In this document: piece after piece, positions 1-9,291 of the stretch | Numbering within the stretch: the first letter of the stretch is position 1 | How the letters are laid out: each line of letters starts with the position of its first letter | NCBI GenBank assembly: GCA_014872875.1 | Contig: WKFI01000014.1 | Location: forward strand, 372,001 to 436,000 | DNA length: 64,000 nt | From: Paracoccaceae bacterium | GTDB lineage: Bacteria > Pseudomonadota > Alphaproteobacteria > Rhodobacterales > Rhodobacteraceae | Direction: 5' to 3' | Made by a program: the position numbers and the translations under genes | Notes under the pieces: model-generated | What the model was told of the DNA's origin: nothing | What the model saw: only the letters and a program-made list of their open reading frames with translations | Databases searched by the model: none

Positions 1-515
1 AACACCCGCGACCGAGCTACGACGCGTGATCCACGACCCCGGTCATAGCCGCCTGCCGGCGGTGTCGAGCCCAGCGCATCAGTGCCATAGAACCCATCAT
101 AGAGGCTGCCCCACCGCGCATTTGCCGCATTCAGCGCATAACGCGCATTGGTGATGGGCACCACCAGTTGTGGTCCGGGAACCTCTGCGATCTCGGGATC
201 CACATTCTGGGTGTCGATTTCAAACTCGTCACCTTCGGGCAGCAGATAGCCGATGTCGGTCAGGAAAGCCTTGTATGCTTCGTGATCATGCACCTGCCCG
301 CGCCGCGCGACATGCCAGGCGTCGATCCTTCCCTGGATCTCTTCCCGCTTGGCCAGCAGGGCCGTGTTTTCAGGACCTAACCCGTTCACCAGTTCGGACA
401 TTCCTTTCCAGAAAGTGTCCGGCTCAACCCCGGTGCCCGGCAGAGCCTGTGTTTCGATGAAATCCGCAAGTTCGCTTGCGACCTGCAAGCCGTGTTTGGT
501 TACCCGTTTCGTCAT
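1..515 (-). CDS. glcB: Malate synthase G, 5' part (runs off the left edge)
   Basis: Only the first ~171 residues are in the window. Malate synthase G condenses glyoxylate with acetyl-CoA to malate in the cytosol (glyoxylate/glycolate use). The reverse-strand translation starts MTKRVTKHGLQVASELADFI and contains the family signatures GPQLVVPITNARYALNAANA and ARWGSLYDGFYGTDA, which match the N-terminal region of the ~720-residue GlcB family rather than the shorter form A enzyme. ATG at 515 has a GAGGT-type ribosome site just upstream. The upstream region (516-646) separates it from the DUF2256/photolyase unit on the same strand, so it probably has its own promoter. Confidence 0.93.
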   Translation of the reverse strand, partial: MTKRVTKHGLQVASELADFIETQALPGTGVEPDTFWKGMSELVNGLGPENTALLAKREEIQGRIDAWHVARRGQVHDHEAYKAFLTDIGYLLPEGDEFEIDTQNVDPEIAEVPGPQLVVPITNARYALNAANARWGSLYDGFYGTDALGSTPPAGGYDRGRGSRVVARSRV

Positions 516-646
516 CTGGACCTCGAATGTGCACGATTGTATGCTGTCGTCTAAGTAGTGCACGAGTTTCCTATCGGCAACAAACCCTTTTTGGGGTGCT
601 TCGGAGACGTCTGGAGAGTTTTTTTGCAGCTGCAGAAAAACCGACC

Positions 647-805
647 TCAGCACCGGTTCTCCCGACACCTGCGGGAGCAATAGCGAACTTCCTCCCAGAC
701 CCGTTCCCATTTCTTGCGCCATGTGAATGGGCGACCGCAGGAAGCGCAGACCTTGGACGGCAGGTCGGCCTTCTTGCGCTTGGGCTTCCGGACCGAGGTT
801 CTCAC
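647..805 (-). CDS. DUF2256 small zinc-finger-like protein (GTG start)
   Basis: A 52-residue protein that starts with GTG. Its start overlaps the photolyase stop in a GTGA junction, so the two are translationally coupled. The sequence is basic and carries CxxC (VCASCGRPF) followed by a second Cys pair (YCSRRC) and the tryptophan-rich [12 protein letters not shown], which is the DUF2256 pattern. Family knowledge: DUF2256 proteins are tiny putative zinc ribbons often encoded beside photolyase/cryptochrome genes; their role is unknown. The gene is easily missed because of its size and start codon. Confidence in the family is high; function is not claimed. Confidence 0.88.
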   Translation of the reverse strand: MRTSVRKPKRKKADLPSKVCASCGRPFTWRKKWERVWEEVRYCSRRCRENRC

Positions 806-2289
806 AGATCCAGGCTCAGCTGGCGTCTATCGCTGGTCGCTTTTCTGCGCCGGGTCCTACCCGCGCGGCTAGCATGCTTGTCTACGATCTTTTTGGCTTG
901 CGCCCCAAATCCATCCTTGCGCCGCACGGACCAGATCAGCGCACGTGCTTCGCGCGCCGCGCTTTCGGGGTCGATGATCGGCTGAGGGTAGATCTTGCCG
1001 ATGATCTGCCCCGCCTCGGCCCAGCGCCAAGGGTCCTGCAAATTGGCATCAGGTACGAGCTTCAGCTCCGGCACCCACTTGCGGGTAAACCGACCAAGCG
1101 GGTCCTGATCATGACCCTGTTTCACCGGGTTGTAGATACGGATGGTATTCATCCCCGTGGTGCCTGATTGCATCTGCACCTGCGGCCAGTGGATACCCGC
1201 TTCGAAATCGGTGAACTGCCGCGCCAGGTGCAGCCCGGTCTGCCGCCAGTCCAACCAGAGATGGTAGGAGGCAAACGACATCAGCATGGACCGCATCCGG
1301 AAATTCAACCATCCGGTCGCGTTCAGACAGCGCATGCAGGCATCGACAAAGGGAATGCCGGTTTCACCTTTCGCCCAGGCCTTGAGGCGATCCATATCCA
1401 CGGAGCCAGTCCGCACGTGTTCGTAGGCCGGGTGCATGCAGGCATGTTCCAGTTCGGGCTGGTCCTCCAGCTTCTGCATGAAGTGATCACGCCAGGCGAG
1501 CCGGGATTGGAACGAGCTGAGTGATTTCAGCCAATAGCCCGACCGTCCATCCCGCGAGGCAGCACTTGCGATCTGAGCAACCTCGCGCACCGAAAGCGTG
1601 CCATGCGCCAGATGCGGTGACAGGCGAGAACAGGCCGAGGCCCCGCCCAAGGGCGAGGACATTTCCTTGCGATACAACTCTCCGCGGCTGGCCAGAAAGC
1701 TGCTCAGGAGCTTCCGCGCATTGTCCCGTCCTCCGGCCTGACGGAATGCGCAATCCTCGACAAAGCCCAGCTCCGGCCAATCCTGACTGTCCGCCTGTAT
1801 TTGCTCGACGCCCTGCGGTGGGGAAACCTGCACCTGCCGCATGAACGCATTGCGCGCCTGGCTCCACCCGTTGCGCCCTTTCAAACGCCGCACCACACCC
1901 GATTGCGGCAATTCCTCCCACTGCATGCCGTTTGCAGAGGCCCACTCTGCTACTGCCTTGTCGCGGGAATAAGTAAAACCGTTCCCGGTTTCCTCGTGAC
2001 TGACCAACAGCGTTGCGCCGGTCTGGCGCTGAAGATCCGCCAGCACCTGCACTGCAGGCCCCACACGCAGGCAAAGGTCCAGGCCGATCTGGGCAAGGTC
2101 CCGCCGCAATCCCATTACGCTTTCCCGAACAAAAAAGAACTGGCGCGCCGACATGTCCGACTGCGCCCACAGATCAGGCTCCACTATGAACAGCGGCAAA
2201 ACGCGCCCGCGCTTCGCGGCGTGGGCCAGCGCCGGGTGATCCGCCACCCGCAAATCGCGTTTGAACCAAAGCAGGACAGTTTCCGTCAT
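802..2289 (-). CDS. Cryptochrome/deoxyribodipyrimidine photolyase family protein
   Basis: A 495-residue FAD protein. It begins [21 protein letters not shown], the usual N-terminal alpha/beta antenna-domain start ([14 protein letters not shown]). The C-terminal FAD-binding domain is recognisable from [33 protein letters not shown] and [13 protein letters not shown]. The role is light-driven repair of pyrimidine dimers or blue-light sensing; sequence alone does not decide which. The start at 2289 is chosen because the 32 upstream in-frame codons do not look like photolyase and AGGAA precedes this ATG. DUF2256 follows with a 4-bp overlap. pepN is divergent across a ~120-bp shared promoter region. 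It lacks obvious features of the iron-sulfur FeS-BCP/PhrB class. Confidence 0.9.
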   Translation of the reverse strand: MTETVLLWFKRDLRVADHPALAHAAKRGRVLPLFIVEPDLWAQSDMSARQFFFVRESVMGLRRDLAQIGLDLCLRVGPAVQVLADLQRQTGATLLVSHEETGNGFTYSRDKAVAEWASANGMQWEELPQSGVVRRLKGRNGWSQARNAFMRQVQVSPPQGVEQIQADSQDWPELGFVEDCAFRQAGGRDNARKLLSSFLASRGELYRKEMSSPLGGASACSRLSPHLAHGTLSVREVAQIASAASRDGRSGYWLKSLSSFQSRLAWRDHFMQKLEDQPELEHACMHPAYEHVRTGSVDMDRLKAWAKGETGIPFVDACMRCLNATGWLNFRMRSMLMSFASYHLWLDWRQTGLHLARQFTDFEAGIHWPQVQMQSGTTGMNTIRIYNPVKQGHDQDPLGRFTRKWVPELKLVPDANLQDPWRWAEAGQIIGKIYPQPIIDPESAAREARALIWSVRRKDGFGAQAKKIVDKHASRAGRTRRRKATSDRRQLSLDL

Positions 2290-2410
2290 TTCCTGCGACT
2301 TAGGGGGATCGCTGCAGAAGACCAGAAGGAAATAGGACCGGATTGGGGGATTGCAGCCCGCCCCCTTTCGCATAAATCTGACCAAAGCCCCGAGTCAGAG
2401 GACAGTATAG

Positions 2411-4966
2411 ATGCGCGACGCCGCCCCCCAGACCATTTATCTCAAGGATTACACCCCATTCGGATTTGTCGTCGAAAGCGTGCATCTGACGTTTGACCTG
2501 TCCCCAAACGCCACCCGCGTCACCAGCCGCATCGCTTTCCGCCCAAAACTGGACGCTACCAACAAGACTTTCTTCCTGCATGGGGAGCAGCTGAAGCTGA
2601 TCTCGGCCAAGATTGACGACACCGATGTTTCGCCGGAGGTCACAGACCAGGGCCTGACCTGCGAAGTGCCGGACACGCCCTTTGTCTGGGAGACCGAGGT
2701 CGAAATCGACCCGGCCGGCAATACAGCGCTGGAAGGGCTCTATATGTCGAACGGCATGTATTGCACCCAGTGCGAGGCCGAAGGCTTTCGCAAGATCACC
2801 TATTACCCTGACCGACCCGATGTCATGTCCACCTTTACGGTGCGGATCAATGGAAGCGAAAAGGTGTTGCTGTCCAATGGCAATCCCGGGGCCAGCGGCG
2901 AAGGCTTTGCAGAATGGCATGACCCCTGGCCGAAACCCGCCTACCTTTTTGCGCTGGTGGCCGGAGATCTGGTTAACCATCCCGACAGCTTCACCACAAA
3001 GTCGGGCAAGCAGGTTGAACTGAACATCTGGGTCCGTCCGGGGGACGAGGGCAAATGCGCCTTCGGCATGGAGGCGCTGAAGAAGTCCATGACCTGGGAC
3101 GAAGATGTTTATGGCCGCGAATATGATCTGGACATCTTCAACATCGTTGCCGTCGACGATTTCAACATGGGCGCGATGGAGAACAAGGGGCTCAACGTCT
3201 TCAACTCTTCCTGTGTGCTGGCTTCTCCGGAAACCTCGACCGATGCCAATTTTGAACGGATCGAGGCGATCATCGCGCATGAGTATTTCCACAATTGGAC
3301 CGGCAACAGGATCACCTGCCGCGACTGGTTCCAGCTGTGCCTGAAAGAAGGACTGACCGTCTTCCGCGATGCCCAGTTCACATCCGACATGCGCAGCGCT
3401 CCGGTGAAACGCATCAGCGACGTGATTGATCTGCGTGGTCGGCAGTTTTCCGAAGACAACGGCCCGCTGGCCCACCCGGTGCGCCCGGCGAGCTTTCAGG
3501 AAATCAACAACTTCTACACCGCCACTGTATATGAAAAAGGCGCTGAACTGATTGGGATGCTGAAACGGCTGGTGGGGGACACGGCTTATGCTCAGGCCCT
3601 CGACCTGTATTTTGACCGCCATGACGGGCAGGCCTGTACGATCGAAGACTGGCTGAAAGTCTTCGAGGACGCCACGGGGCGTGATCTGAGCCAATTCAAG
3701 ATCTGGTACGAACAGGCAGGCACGCCGCGCCTGTCCGTAACGGAAGACTGGGAAGACGGTGCTTACACGCTGACTTTCGAACAAAGCACACCGCCGACCC
3801 CGGGCCAGCCCGAAAAGGACCCGCGCGTGCTCCCGGTTGCCGTGGGTCTGCTGGGCCCCAATGGCGACGAAGTGCTGCCCACCCAGATGCTGGAGATGAC
3901 CCAGGCCAAACAGAGCTTCCGCTTTGACGGGCTTGCAGCCCGCCCCGTGCCTTCGATCCTGCGCGAGTTTTCCGCCCCGGTGATCCTGCAGCGCGACACA
4001 ACCAATGCTGAACGGGCCTTTCTGTTGGCCCATGACACCGATCCCTTCAACCGCTGGGAGGCCGGCAACGCGCTGGCCAAGGACACCCGCCTTTCGATGA
4101 TCACAAACGGCACGGCCCCGGATGCCGATTATCTGGACGCGCTGCAGAAACTGGTGCGCGATGACAGCCAGGACCCGGCGTTCCGAGCGCTGGTCTTGCA
4201 GCCACCCAGCCAATCCGACATGGCGCAAACGCTGGCGGACAAGGGCATCACCCCCGATCCGCAGGCGATCTATGACGCGACTGAGACCTTTGCCCAGACC
4301 CTTGCGCAGACGCTCGCCGACAGCCTGCCACGGCTTTACGCGGACACAACGGTACAAGGCGCTTACTCTCCAGATGCCGAGAGCGCCGGAAAACGGGCGT
4401 TGAATGCACGTCTGCTCGGGCTATTGACACGACTGGACGGTGGCGATCAGGCCGCCCGACAGTTCGAAACTGCCGACAACATGACACAGCAAAGTGCCGC
4501 GCTCACCAGCTTGCTGATGATCGACAAGGGGTCGGATCAATCGCGTGCCTTCTTTGAGCAATGGCAACAGGACCGCCTTGTCATGGACAAATGGTTCTCG
4601 TTCCAGGTCATCTGCGCGGCACCCGACAAGACCGCTGGAACGGCCGCCGCTCTGACCGAGCATGCGCTGTTCGACATGAAGAACCCCAACCGGTTCCGCG
4701 CAGTCATGGGGGCCCTGGCAATGAACCATGCTGGCTTCCACCATGTCAGTGGCGCGGCATATGTCCTGTTGGCGGATAATCTGATTGCCCTCGACAAGTT
4801 GAATCCTCAGACCACAGCGCGCATGTGCAGCGCGTTCCAAACCTGGAAACGCTATGACGAACCACGTCAGACGCTGATCCGGGCACAACTTGAGCGCATT
4901 GCGGCTACCCCGGAGCTGAGCCGGGATACGACCGAGATGATCACCCGCATTCTGGACGCCAGCTGA
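2411..4966 (+). CDS. pepN: Aminopeptidase N (M1 zinc metallopeptidase)
   Basis: An 851-residue cytosolic aminopeptidase that removes N-terminal residues from peptides. The M1 signatures are complete: the exopeptidase motif GAMEN at residues 254-258, and the zinc site HEYFH at 290-294 with the third ligand Glu at 313, the correct 18-residue spacing. Length and the C-terminal ERAP-like helical half match the bacterial PepN (DUF3458) subfamily. The gene is divergent from the photolyase and is followed 10 bp later by a small membrane protein gene on the same strand, suggesting co-transcription. Confidence 0.96.
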   Translation: MRDAAPQTIYLKDYTPFGFVVESVHLTFDLSPNATRVTSRIAFRPKLDATNKTFFLHGEQLKLISAKIDDTDVSPEVTDQGLTCEVPDTPFVWETEVEIDPAGNTALEGLYMSNGMYCTQCEAEGFRKITYYPDRPDVMSTFTVRINGSEKVLLSNGNPGASGEGFAEWHDPWPKPAYLFALVAGDLVNHPDSFTTKSGKQVELNIWVRPGDEGKCAFGMEALKKSMTWDEDVYGREYDLDIFNIVAVDDFNMGAMENKGLNVFNSSCVLASPETSTDANFERIEAIIAHEYFHNWTGNRITCRDWFQLCLKEGLTVFRDAQFTSDMRSAPVKRISDVIDLRGRQFSEDNGPLAHPVRPASFQEINNFYTATVYEKGAELIGMLKRLVGDTAYAQALDLYFDRHDGQACTIEDWLKVFEDATGRDLSQFKIWYEQAGTPRLSVTEDWEDGAYTLTFEQSTPPTPGQPEKDPRVLPVAVGLLGPNGDEVLPTQMLEMTQAKQSFRFDGLAARPVPSILREFSAPVILQRDTTNAERAFLLAHDTDPFNRWEAGNALAKDTRLSMITNGTAPDADYLDALQKLVRDDSQDPAFRALVLQPPSQSDMAQTLADKGITPDPQAIYDATETFAQTLAQTLADSLPRLYADTTVQGAYSPDAESAGKRALNARLLGLLTRLDGGDQAARQFETADNMTQQSAALTSLLMIDKGSDQSRAFFEQWQQDRLVMDKWFSFQVICAAPDKTAGTAAALTEHALFDMKNPNRFRAVMGALAMNHAGFHHVSGAAYVLLADNLIALDKLNPQTTARMCSAFQTWKRYDEPRQTLIRAQLERIAATPELSRDTTEMITRILDAS

Positions 4967-4976
4967 GACCGCGACC

Positions 4977-5414
4977 ATGTCCGAACCGCAACCATTCGCA
5001 TTCCATCGCGACAGCCGTTCAGCCAAGGCGCTGCTGGGCGTGGCGGCCTATCTGACCATGCTGGCCGCCCTCTTGGTTCTGTTCCAGGCCGCCTGGTGGA
5101 TCGTTGTGCTGCTGGGCCTTCCCGCAATTCCTGCTCTGATCCAGCTCTGGCGCAACCCGAAATCCAGCCTACGGTTGGACAAGCAGGACATGAACTGGAC
5201 CTCCGGTGAACGCACCGGAGGGGTCGCCTTGTCCGAGGTCGACAAAATGCGGTTCGACACGCGTTGGGACTTCTCGGTGCGGGTCTCTATCCTTCTGCGC
5301 AATGGTAAACGCATCCGACTGCCTCATGACGTGATCCCGCCGCATCGGGATTTTGAGGCAGAATTGCAATCACGGGACATCCACGTGGAACGTCATCACT
5401 TCGTCGTCTTCTGA
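4977..5414 (+). CDS. Small membrane protein, uncharacterised
   Basis: A 145-residue protein with a cytosolic N-terminus, a pair of hydrophobic helices at about residues 18-55 (LLGVAAYLTMLAALLVLF then WWIVVLLGLPAIPAL) and a soluble C-terminal part rich in alternating beta-type residues (RLDKQDMNWTSGER, VRVSILLRNGKRIRLP). This shape, two helices followed by a PH-like beta domain, occurs in many small bacterial membrane proteins, but no family was recognised with certainty. It lies 10 bp after pepN. Function unknown. Confidence 0.75.
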   Translation: MSEPQPFAFHRDSRSAKALLGVAAYLTMLAALLVLFQAAWWIVVLLGLPAIPALIQLWRNPKSSLRLDKQDMNWTSGERTGGVALSEVDKMRFDTRWDFSVRVSILLRNGKRIRLPHDVIPPHRDFEAELQSRDIHVERHHFVVF

Positions 5415-5554
5415 CATCGCTCCACTTGCACAAGAAACAGCGTCCCCTGTGAGAGCCGGACTGTTTCCACAAACCGCAAAGTGACATGCAATTACCCCGT
5501 CGCGGACCGGAAACACCGCAGTGACGCCACTTTTGCGCCCCAAAGACGGATCAG

Positions 5555-5576
5555 ATTTCTCTCAATTCAGAGAAAT
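5555..5576. promoter_or_regulatory. Inverted repeat upstream of the 5599 gene
   Basis: Perfect 8-bp arms ATTTCTCT and AGAGAAAT separated by 6 bp, ending 22 bp before the ATG at 5599 and just upstream of its GGAGA ribosome site. It could be an operator or an mRNA hairpin. It does not fit the alphaproteobacterial LexA GTTC-N7-GTTC pattern. Confidence 0.4.
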
Positions 5577-5598
5577 GCTGCCATCTCTTGGAGAACCG

Positions 5599-6897
5599 AT
5601 GCTGAACAGATCCCGACAGGCCTGGTATTCGCTATTCCCGCTGCTGACCGCGTTCAAATCCTCCCGTGGAATGTCGAAAGGAGCGCGAGCCCCCCTGGCT
5701 CTGCCCGCCCCGAACGACACAGCGCGCGAACATGCAGGAAAACCGGAACACTTCCTAGACATTCCGGTTTTGGACCAAAGCCGGGATGACCGCGCATGTC
5801 GCCAAGCTCAGGAGCGAGGACAATTCCTTGCCCGTCAGGATCGATGGGAGGACCTGTCACAGGAAATCCGCGACGCCGACGCGGCGCGCGAAACAACCCC
5901 CGGCGGAATGCCCATAGCCGAGTTGCTGGCCTATGGAGCCCGCGCCGACGTGATCCACGCCGTTGAACACGCATTGCAGGATGGAAAATCCGGACGTGAA
6001 CGTCCGTTGATCGAAGGGATTTCCATGCTGGAAGAACTGCGCATGGAGTATGAAGATGATCCGTTCATCAACGTGATTGTCGCGCTTGCCCATGTGGACA
6101 CGGCTTGGGCGTGGCGCGGCAATGGCAACGACGCTGCTGTACCCCGTGCACGTCGCGAACGCTTTGCTGCACATTTCGATCGTGCTGAAGCCCTGATGCG
6201 CCCGTTGCTGAGTGAAGCAACACAGAGCCCGATCCTCGCTTCTGCGGGATGTGCCTTGCTGGCCGGGCAGAAAGGCCCGCTGGGTAAAGCCGCCGATCTG
6301 TATGAGAAACTAATCGACCTGGATCCGCAGAACCAGCGTCACATGCGCGCCCTGGGCAACCACATGTTGCCGCGCTGGTTCGGCTCCTACGACGAATTGG
6401 AGCTCGAAGCCCGCCGCACCGCATCACGCACCCAGAACGTCTGGGGGGCCGGCGGTTACACTTGGGTCTGTTTCGATGCCATCACAATCGACGAAGAAGC
6501 CTGCGCCCGGGTGGATGTGCCCTTCTTCATCGACGGGTTGCAAGACATCATCAAGGCCCGCCCGAACCAGGAAATGGTCAATCTGTTGGCGGCCTATTGC
6601 GCCATCGCGCTCCGCAACGGGTTGGGCCTGAACGAAGAGGCCGACCTTGCCCGCCTGCAGATTGCCGAGGCGGCAAACTGGCTGATCCGCGACCACCTGA
6701 CAGAGCTTCACCCGATGATCTGGGCCCATGCTGCAGACGGGTTTGACAACAATGCCCGCATCACTTCGGCCAGTCGTTTTGCCGCTCGCGGTCGAGCTGA
6801 CGCGCTGCACGTGATTGCGGACATGTTCCAGGATGAAATCAGTCGTGGCTTGCATGTGACCTTCACCCCGAACGGCACGAAACTGCGCCCGATCTAA
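5599..6897 (+). CDS. Uncharacterised helical-repeat (TPR-like) protein
   Basis: A 432-residue soluble protein. The start at 5599 is preferred over an upstream in-frame GTG at 5521 because GGAGA sits 6 bp before it. The N-terminal ~70 residues look disordered. From about residue 150 the sequence is helical with repeat-like pairs (AEALMRPLLSEATQSPIL, ADLYEKLIDLDPQNQRHMRA), consistent with degenerate tetratricopeptide repeats. A conserved-looking segment WGAGGYTWVCFDAITIDEEA lies near residue 300. No enzymatic motif was seen. It appears to be a Rhodobacteraceae-type hypothetical protein; function unknown. An inverted repeat lies just upstream. Confidence 0.8.
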   Translation: MLNRSRQAWYSLFPLLTAFKSSRGMSKGARAPLALPAPNDTAREHAGKPEHFLDIPVLDQSRDDRACRQAQERGQFLARQDRWEDLSQEIRDADAARETTPGGMPIAELLAYGARADVIHAVEHALQDGKSGRERPLIEGISMLEELRMEYEDDPFINVIVALAHVDTAWAWRGNGNDAAVPRARRERFAAHFDRAEALMRPLLSEATQSPILASAGCALLAGQKGPLGKAADLYEKLIDLDPQNQRHMRALGNHMLPRWFGSYDELELEARRTASRTQNVWGAGGYTWVCFDAITIDEEACARVDVPFFIDGLQDIIKARPNQEMVNLLAAYCAIALRNGLGLNEEADLARLQIAEAANWLIRDHLTELHPMIWAHAADGFDNNARITSASRFAARGRADALHVIADMFQDEISRGLHVTFTPNGTKLRPI

Positions 6898-6973
6898 AGG
6901 CATGACCCCTTGGCTGGGCGCGCTTCCCCAGCTTTTTCCGGCCAGATCTGGCAAATGCGCCAGGGCTCCTTCG

Positions 6974-7036
6974 TTCACTTTGCCGGGAAAACTCCGGGGT
7001 GAATGCGCCCTTGGGCGCAGAGGGGCAGCGCCCCTC
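6974..7036. repeat. Intergenic repeat, family beta, copy 1
   Basis: TTCACTTTGC, then AAAACTCCGGGG, then a hairpin GCGCCC-TT-GGGCGC and a second hairpin GAGGGGC-AGC-GCCCCTC. The same order of elements recurs at 49697-49755. It lies in the 218-bp gap between the 5599 gene and gatB, which shows no coding potential. Confidence 0.65.
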
Positions 7037-7115
7037 AACGTCTTTGCCCCTTGCCCCCCGACGCCACCGGGCCTAGAACGCGGAAAGATACGCGATCAAG
7101 GAGCCCGTTTCGGTA

Positions 7116-8627
7116 ATGCTCGACCTGACATATGAACTCCCCAAGCCCAAGGTGATCTCGGGCGCCAAGCATGACTGGGAACTGGTCATCGGTATGGAAG
7201 TCCACGCCCAGGTCAGCTCCAATGCGAAGCTTTTCTCCGGCGCCTCGACCAAATTCGGAGCCGAGCCGAACTCGAACGTGGCCTTCGTCGACGCAGCCAT
7301 GCCCGGCATGTTGCCGGTTATCAACGAATACTGCGTCGAACAGGCAGTCCGTACCGGGCTGGGACTGAAGGCTGATATCAACCTCTGGTCCGCCTTCGAC
7401 CGCAAGAACTATTTCTACCCTGATCTGCCGCAGGGCTATCAGATCAGCCAGCTTTACCACCCTATCGTCGGCGAAGGTGAAGTGCTGGTTGAACTTGGCA
7501 ATGGCCAAGCGCGCACCGTGCGCATCGAACGCATCCATATGGAACAGGACGCTGGCAAATCGATCCACGACATGGATCCCAACATGTCTTTCGTGGACCT
7601 GAACCGGACCGGCGTCTGCCTGATGGAGATCGTCAGCCGCCCCGATATCCGTGGCCCAGAAGAGGCAGCAGCCTATATCGCCAAGCTGCGCCAGATCATG
7701 CAGTACCTGGGCACCTGCGACGGCAACATGCAAAACGGCAACCTCCGCGCCGACGTGAACGTCTCGATCTGTCTGCCCGGAGCCTATGAGAAGTACCAAG
7801 AGACCCAGGACTTCTCGCATCTTGGCACCCGCTGCGAGATCAAGAACATGAACTCGATGCGCTTTATCCAGCAGGCGATCGAGGTCGAAGCCCGCCGTCA
7901 GATCGCCATCGTCGAAGCCGGTGGTGAGGTTGAACAGGAAACCCGGCTGTATGATCCGGACAAGGGCGAAACCCGGTCCATGCGTTCCAAGGAAGAGGCG
8001 CATGACTACCGCTATTTCCCCGATCCCGACCTGCTGCCGCTGGAAATCGAACAGGCTTGGGTGGATGACATCGCCGCCAACCTGCCCGAACTGCCGGATC
8101 AGAAGAAGGCACGCTTCATGGGCGATTTCGGACTGACAGATTATGATGCCTCGGTTCTGACCGCCGAAGTGGAATCGGCTGCCTATTTCGAAGAGGTTGC
8201 CCAAGGCCGTGATGGCAAAATCGCGGCAAACTGGGTCATCAACGAACTTTTCGGTCGCCTGAAAAAGGAAGATCACGATATCACCGAAAGCCCGGTCACA
8301 CCGGCCCAGTTGGGTGGGATCATCGATCTGATTGCCTCGGACGCCATTTCGGGCAAGATCGCCAAGGACCTGTTCGAAATCGTCTATACCGAAGGCGGCG
8401 ACCCGGCCGAGATCGTCGAAGCGCGCGGCATGAAGCAGGTTACCGACACTGGCGCCATTGAGGCCGCTCTAGACGAAATCATCGCCGCCAACCCGGCGCA
8501 GGTCGAAAAAGCAAAAGTGAACCCCAAGCTGGCAGGCTGGTTCGTCGGCCAGGTGATGAAAGCCACTGGTGGCAAGGCCAACCCGAAGGCCGTTAACCAG
8601 CTGGTTGCACAGAAGTTGAACGGCTGA
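7116..8627 (+). CDS. gatB: Aspartyl/glutamyl-tRNA(Asn/Gln) amidotransferase subunit B
   Basis: A 503-residue subunit of the GatCAB complex, which converts Glu-tRNA(Gln) (and Asp-tRNA(Asn)) to the amide form in bacteria lacking GlnRS. Family signatures: [22 protein letters not shown] at the N-terminus, [19 protein letters not shown], and [10 protein letters not shown] followed by the [18 protein letters not shown] segment of the catalytic kinase-like domain. The C-terminal YqeY-like tail is present ([30 protein letters not shown]). Full length. AAGGAG lies 12 bp before the ATG. gatA and gatC are not adjacent. Confidence 0.97.
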   Translation: MLDLTYELPKPKVISGAKHDWELVIGMEVHAQVSSNAKLFSGASTKFGAEPNSNVAFVDAAMPGMLPVINEYCVEQAVRTGLGLKADINLWSAFDRKNYFYPDLPQGYQISQLYHPIVGEGEVLVELGNGQARTVRIERIHMEQDAGKSIHDMDPNMSFVDLNRTGVCLMEIVSRPDIRGPEEAAAYIAKLRQIMQYLGTCDGNMQNGNLRADVNVSICLPGAYEKYQETQDFSHLGTRCEIKNMNSMRFIQQAIEVEARRQIAIVEAGGEVEQETRLYDPDKGETRSMRSKEEAHDYRYFPDPDLLPLEIEQAWVDDIAANLPELPDQKKARFMGDFGLTDYDASVLTAEVESAAYFEEVAQGRDGKIAANWVINELFGRLKKEDHDITESPVTPAQLGGIIDLIASDAISGKIAKDLFEIVYTEGGDPAEIVEARGMKQVTDTGAIEAALDEIIAANPAQVEKAKVNPKLAGWFVGQVMKATGGKANPKAVNQLVAQKLNG

Positions 8628-8681
8628 GCACAACCCACCGGCAAGTCTTCCAAGACTTTCCTGGGAGAGGTATTTCCACAC

Positions 8682-8711
8682 AAGAAGCCCGTCAAATTGG
8701 CGGGGCTTCTT
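8682..8711 (+). terminator. Hairpin terminator after gatB
   Basis: Arms AAGAAGCCC and GGGCTTCTT form a 9-bp stem ~55 bp past the gatB stop. There is no clear T-run after it, so its strength is uncertain. Confidence 0.55.
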
Positions 8712-8990
8712 GCCATCTCCATTGCGGGTGACCAACACGAGCCGCCCCCACACAACGAATGTGTCAAACGCGTCCAACGCGATGCCCCAAGGGGTGCGAT
8801 CAAACCCAACTTCATTTCATTTCAATGGCTTGACGCACGTTCGGCACAAGGCTGAATGGTTGTCCTGCAAGCTACTGCAAGACTTCCAAAATGGCGCTTT
8901 CAGGGAAGTCTGAATTTTCTTTGCAGAATTGTAAAAGACCCTCTTGCGCCCGGTTTCGACATTGCCTAAACAGCCGCTCACCAACACAGT
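8712..8990. other. Non-coding stretch between gatB terminator and tRNA-Glu
   Basis: No credible gene. A possible tRNA promoter is CTTGCG at 8943-8948 with CCTAAA at 8965-8970, spacing 16 bp, about 20 bp before the tRNA. The rest shows no structure I can support. Confidence 0.4.
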
Positions 8991-9065
8991 GGCCCGTTCG
9001 TCTATCGGTTAGGACGCCAGGTTTTCAACCTGGAAAGAGGGGTTCGATTCCCCTACGGGCTGCCA
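8991..9065 (+). tRNA. tRNA-Glu (anticodon TTC)
   Basis: 75 nt including encoded CCA. The acceptor arms GGCCCGT and ACGGGCT pair, with a G-U first pair. The anticodon arm is CCAGG-TTTTCAA-CCTGG with TTC at positions 34-36, and the T-arm is AGGGG-TTCGATT-CCCCT. Its 3' end marks the left edge of a small accessory segment. Confidence 0.97.
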
Positions 9066-9081
9066 CTCCCCTGTCAAAAAA
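9054..9081 (+). repeat. tRNA-Glu 3' end plus flank, possible attachment-type repeat (left copy)
   Basis: 28 bp covering the last bases of tRNA-Glu and its immediate flank. It matches 10886-10913 at 23 of 28 positions without gaps: TACGGGC, GCCACT and TCAAAAAA are all shared at the same spacing. The two copies bracket the RTX segment like a worn attL/attR pair. Confidence 0.5.
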
Positions 9082-9085
9082 TGAT

Positions 9086-9175
9086 ATGAAAAGAAAAATC
9101 CAGTTGCTTGGGTTAGCTGCACTTATCGTTGTACCAATATCCCCTGCCCCTACTGCAACTAAGCTGACTCGGTGA
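9086..9175 (+). CDS. Short signal-peptide-like ORF, probably a truncated remnant
   Basis: A 29-residue ORF directly after tRNA-Glu: MKRKIQLLGLAALIVVPISP then a short tail ending at TGA. A positive N-terminus with a hydrophobic core is a typical export signal without any mature protein behind it. There is no clear ribosome site. It may be the broken 5' end of a gene cut by the event that brought in the RTX segment, or it may not be expressed. Confidence 0.3.
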   Translation: MKRKIQLLGLAALIVVPISPAPTATKLTR

Positions 9176-9291
9176 ACGTGAAGCCATCGCTCTGGCCGCA
9201 ACCATCATCCGATGTCCATGAAGACTTGAGCTAGATACCTTGTGGCAAGCTTTTGCAGCTGAACTGAGCGGTTCCAGCTTACCCCGGGCGA

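Noticed and set aside
618-640. TTTTTTT-GCAGCTGC-AGAAAAA palindrome after the DUF2256 gene, considered as a terminator
   Set aside because: The palindrome has no loop and only a short GC core, so a functional hairpin is doubtful.
2300-4357. 685-codon open frame antisense to pepN
   Set aside because: It mirrors the codon pattern of pepN, has no ribosome site or recognisable domain, and pepN has full M1 motifs.
7035-8276. 413-codon open frame antisense to gatB
   Set aside because: Fully covered by the conserved GatB sequence and without protein similarity of its own.
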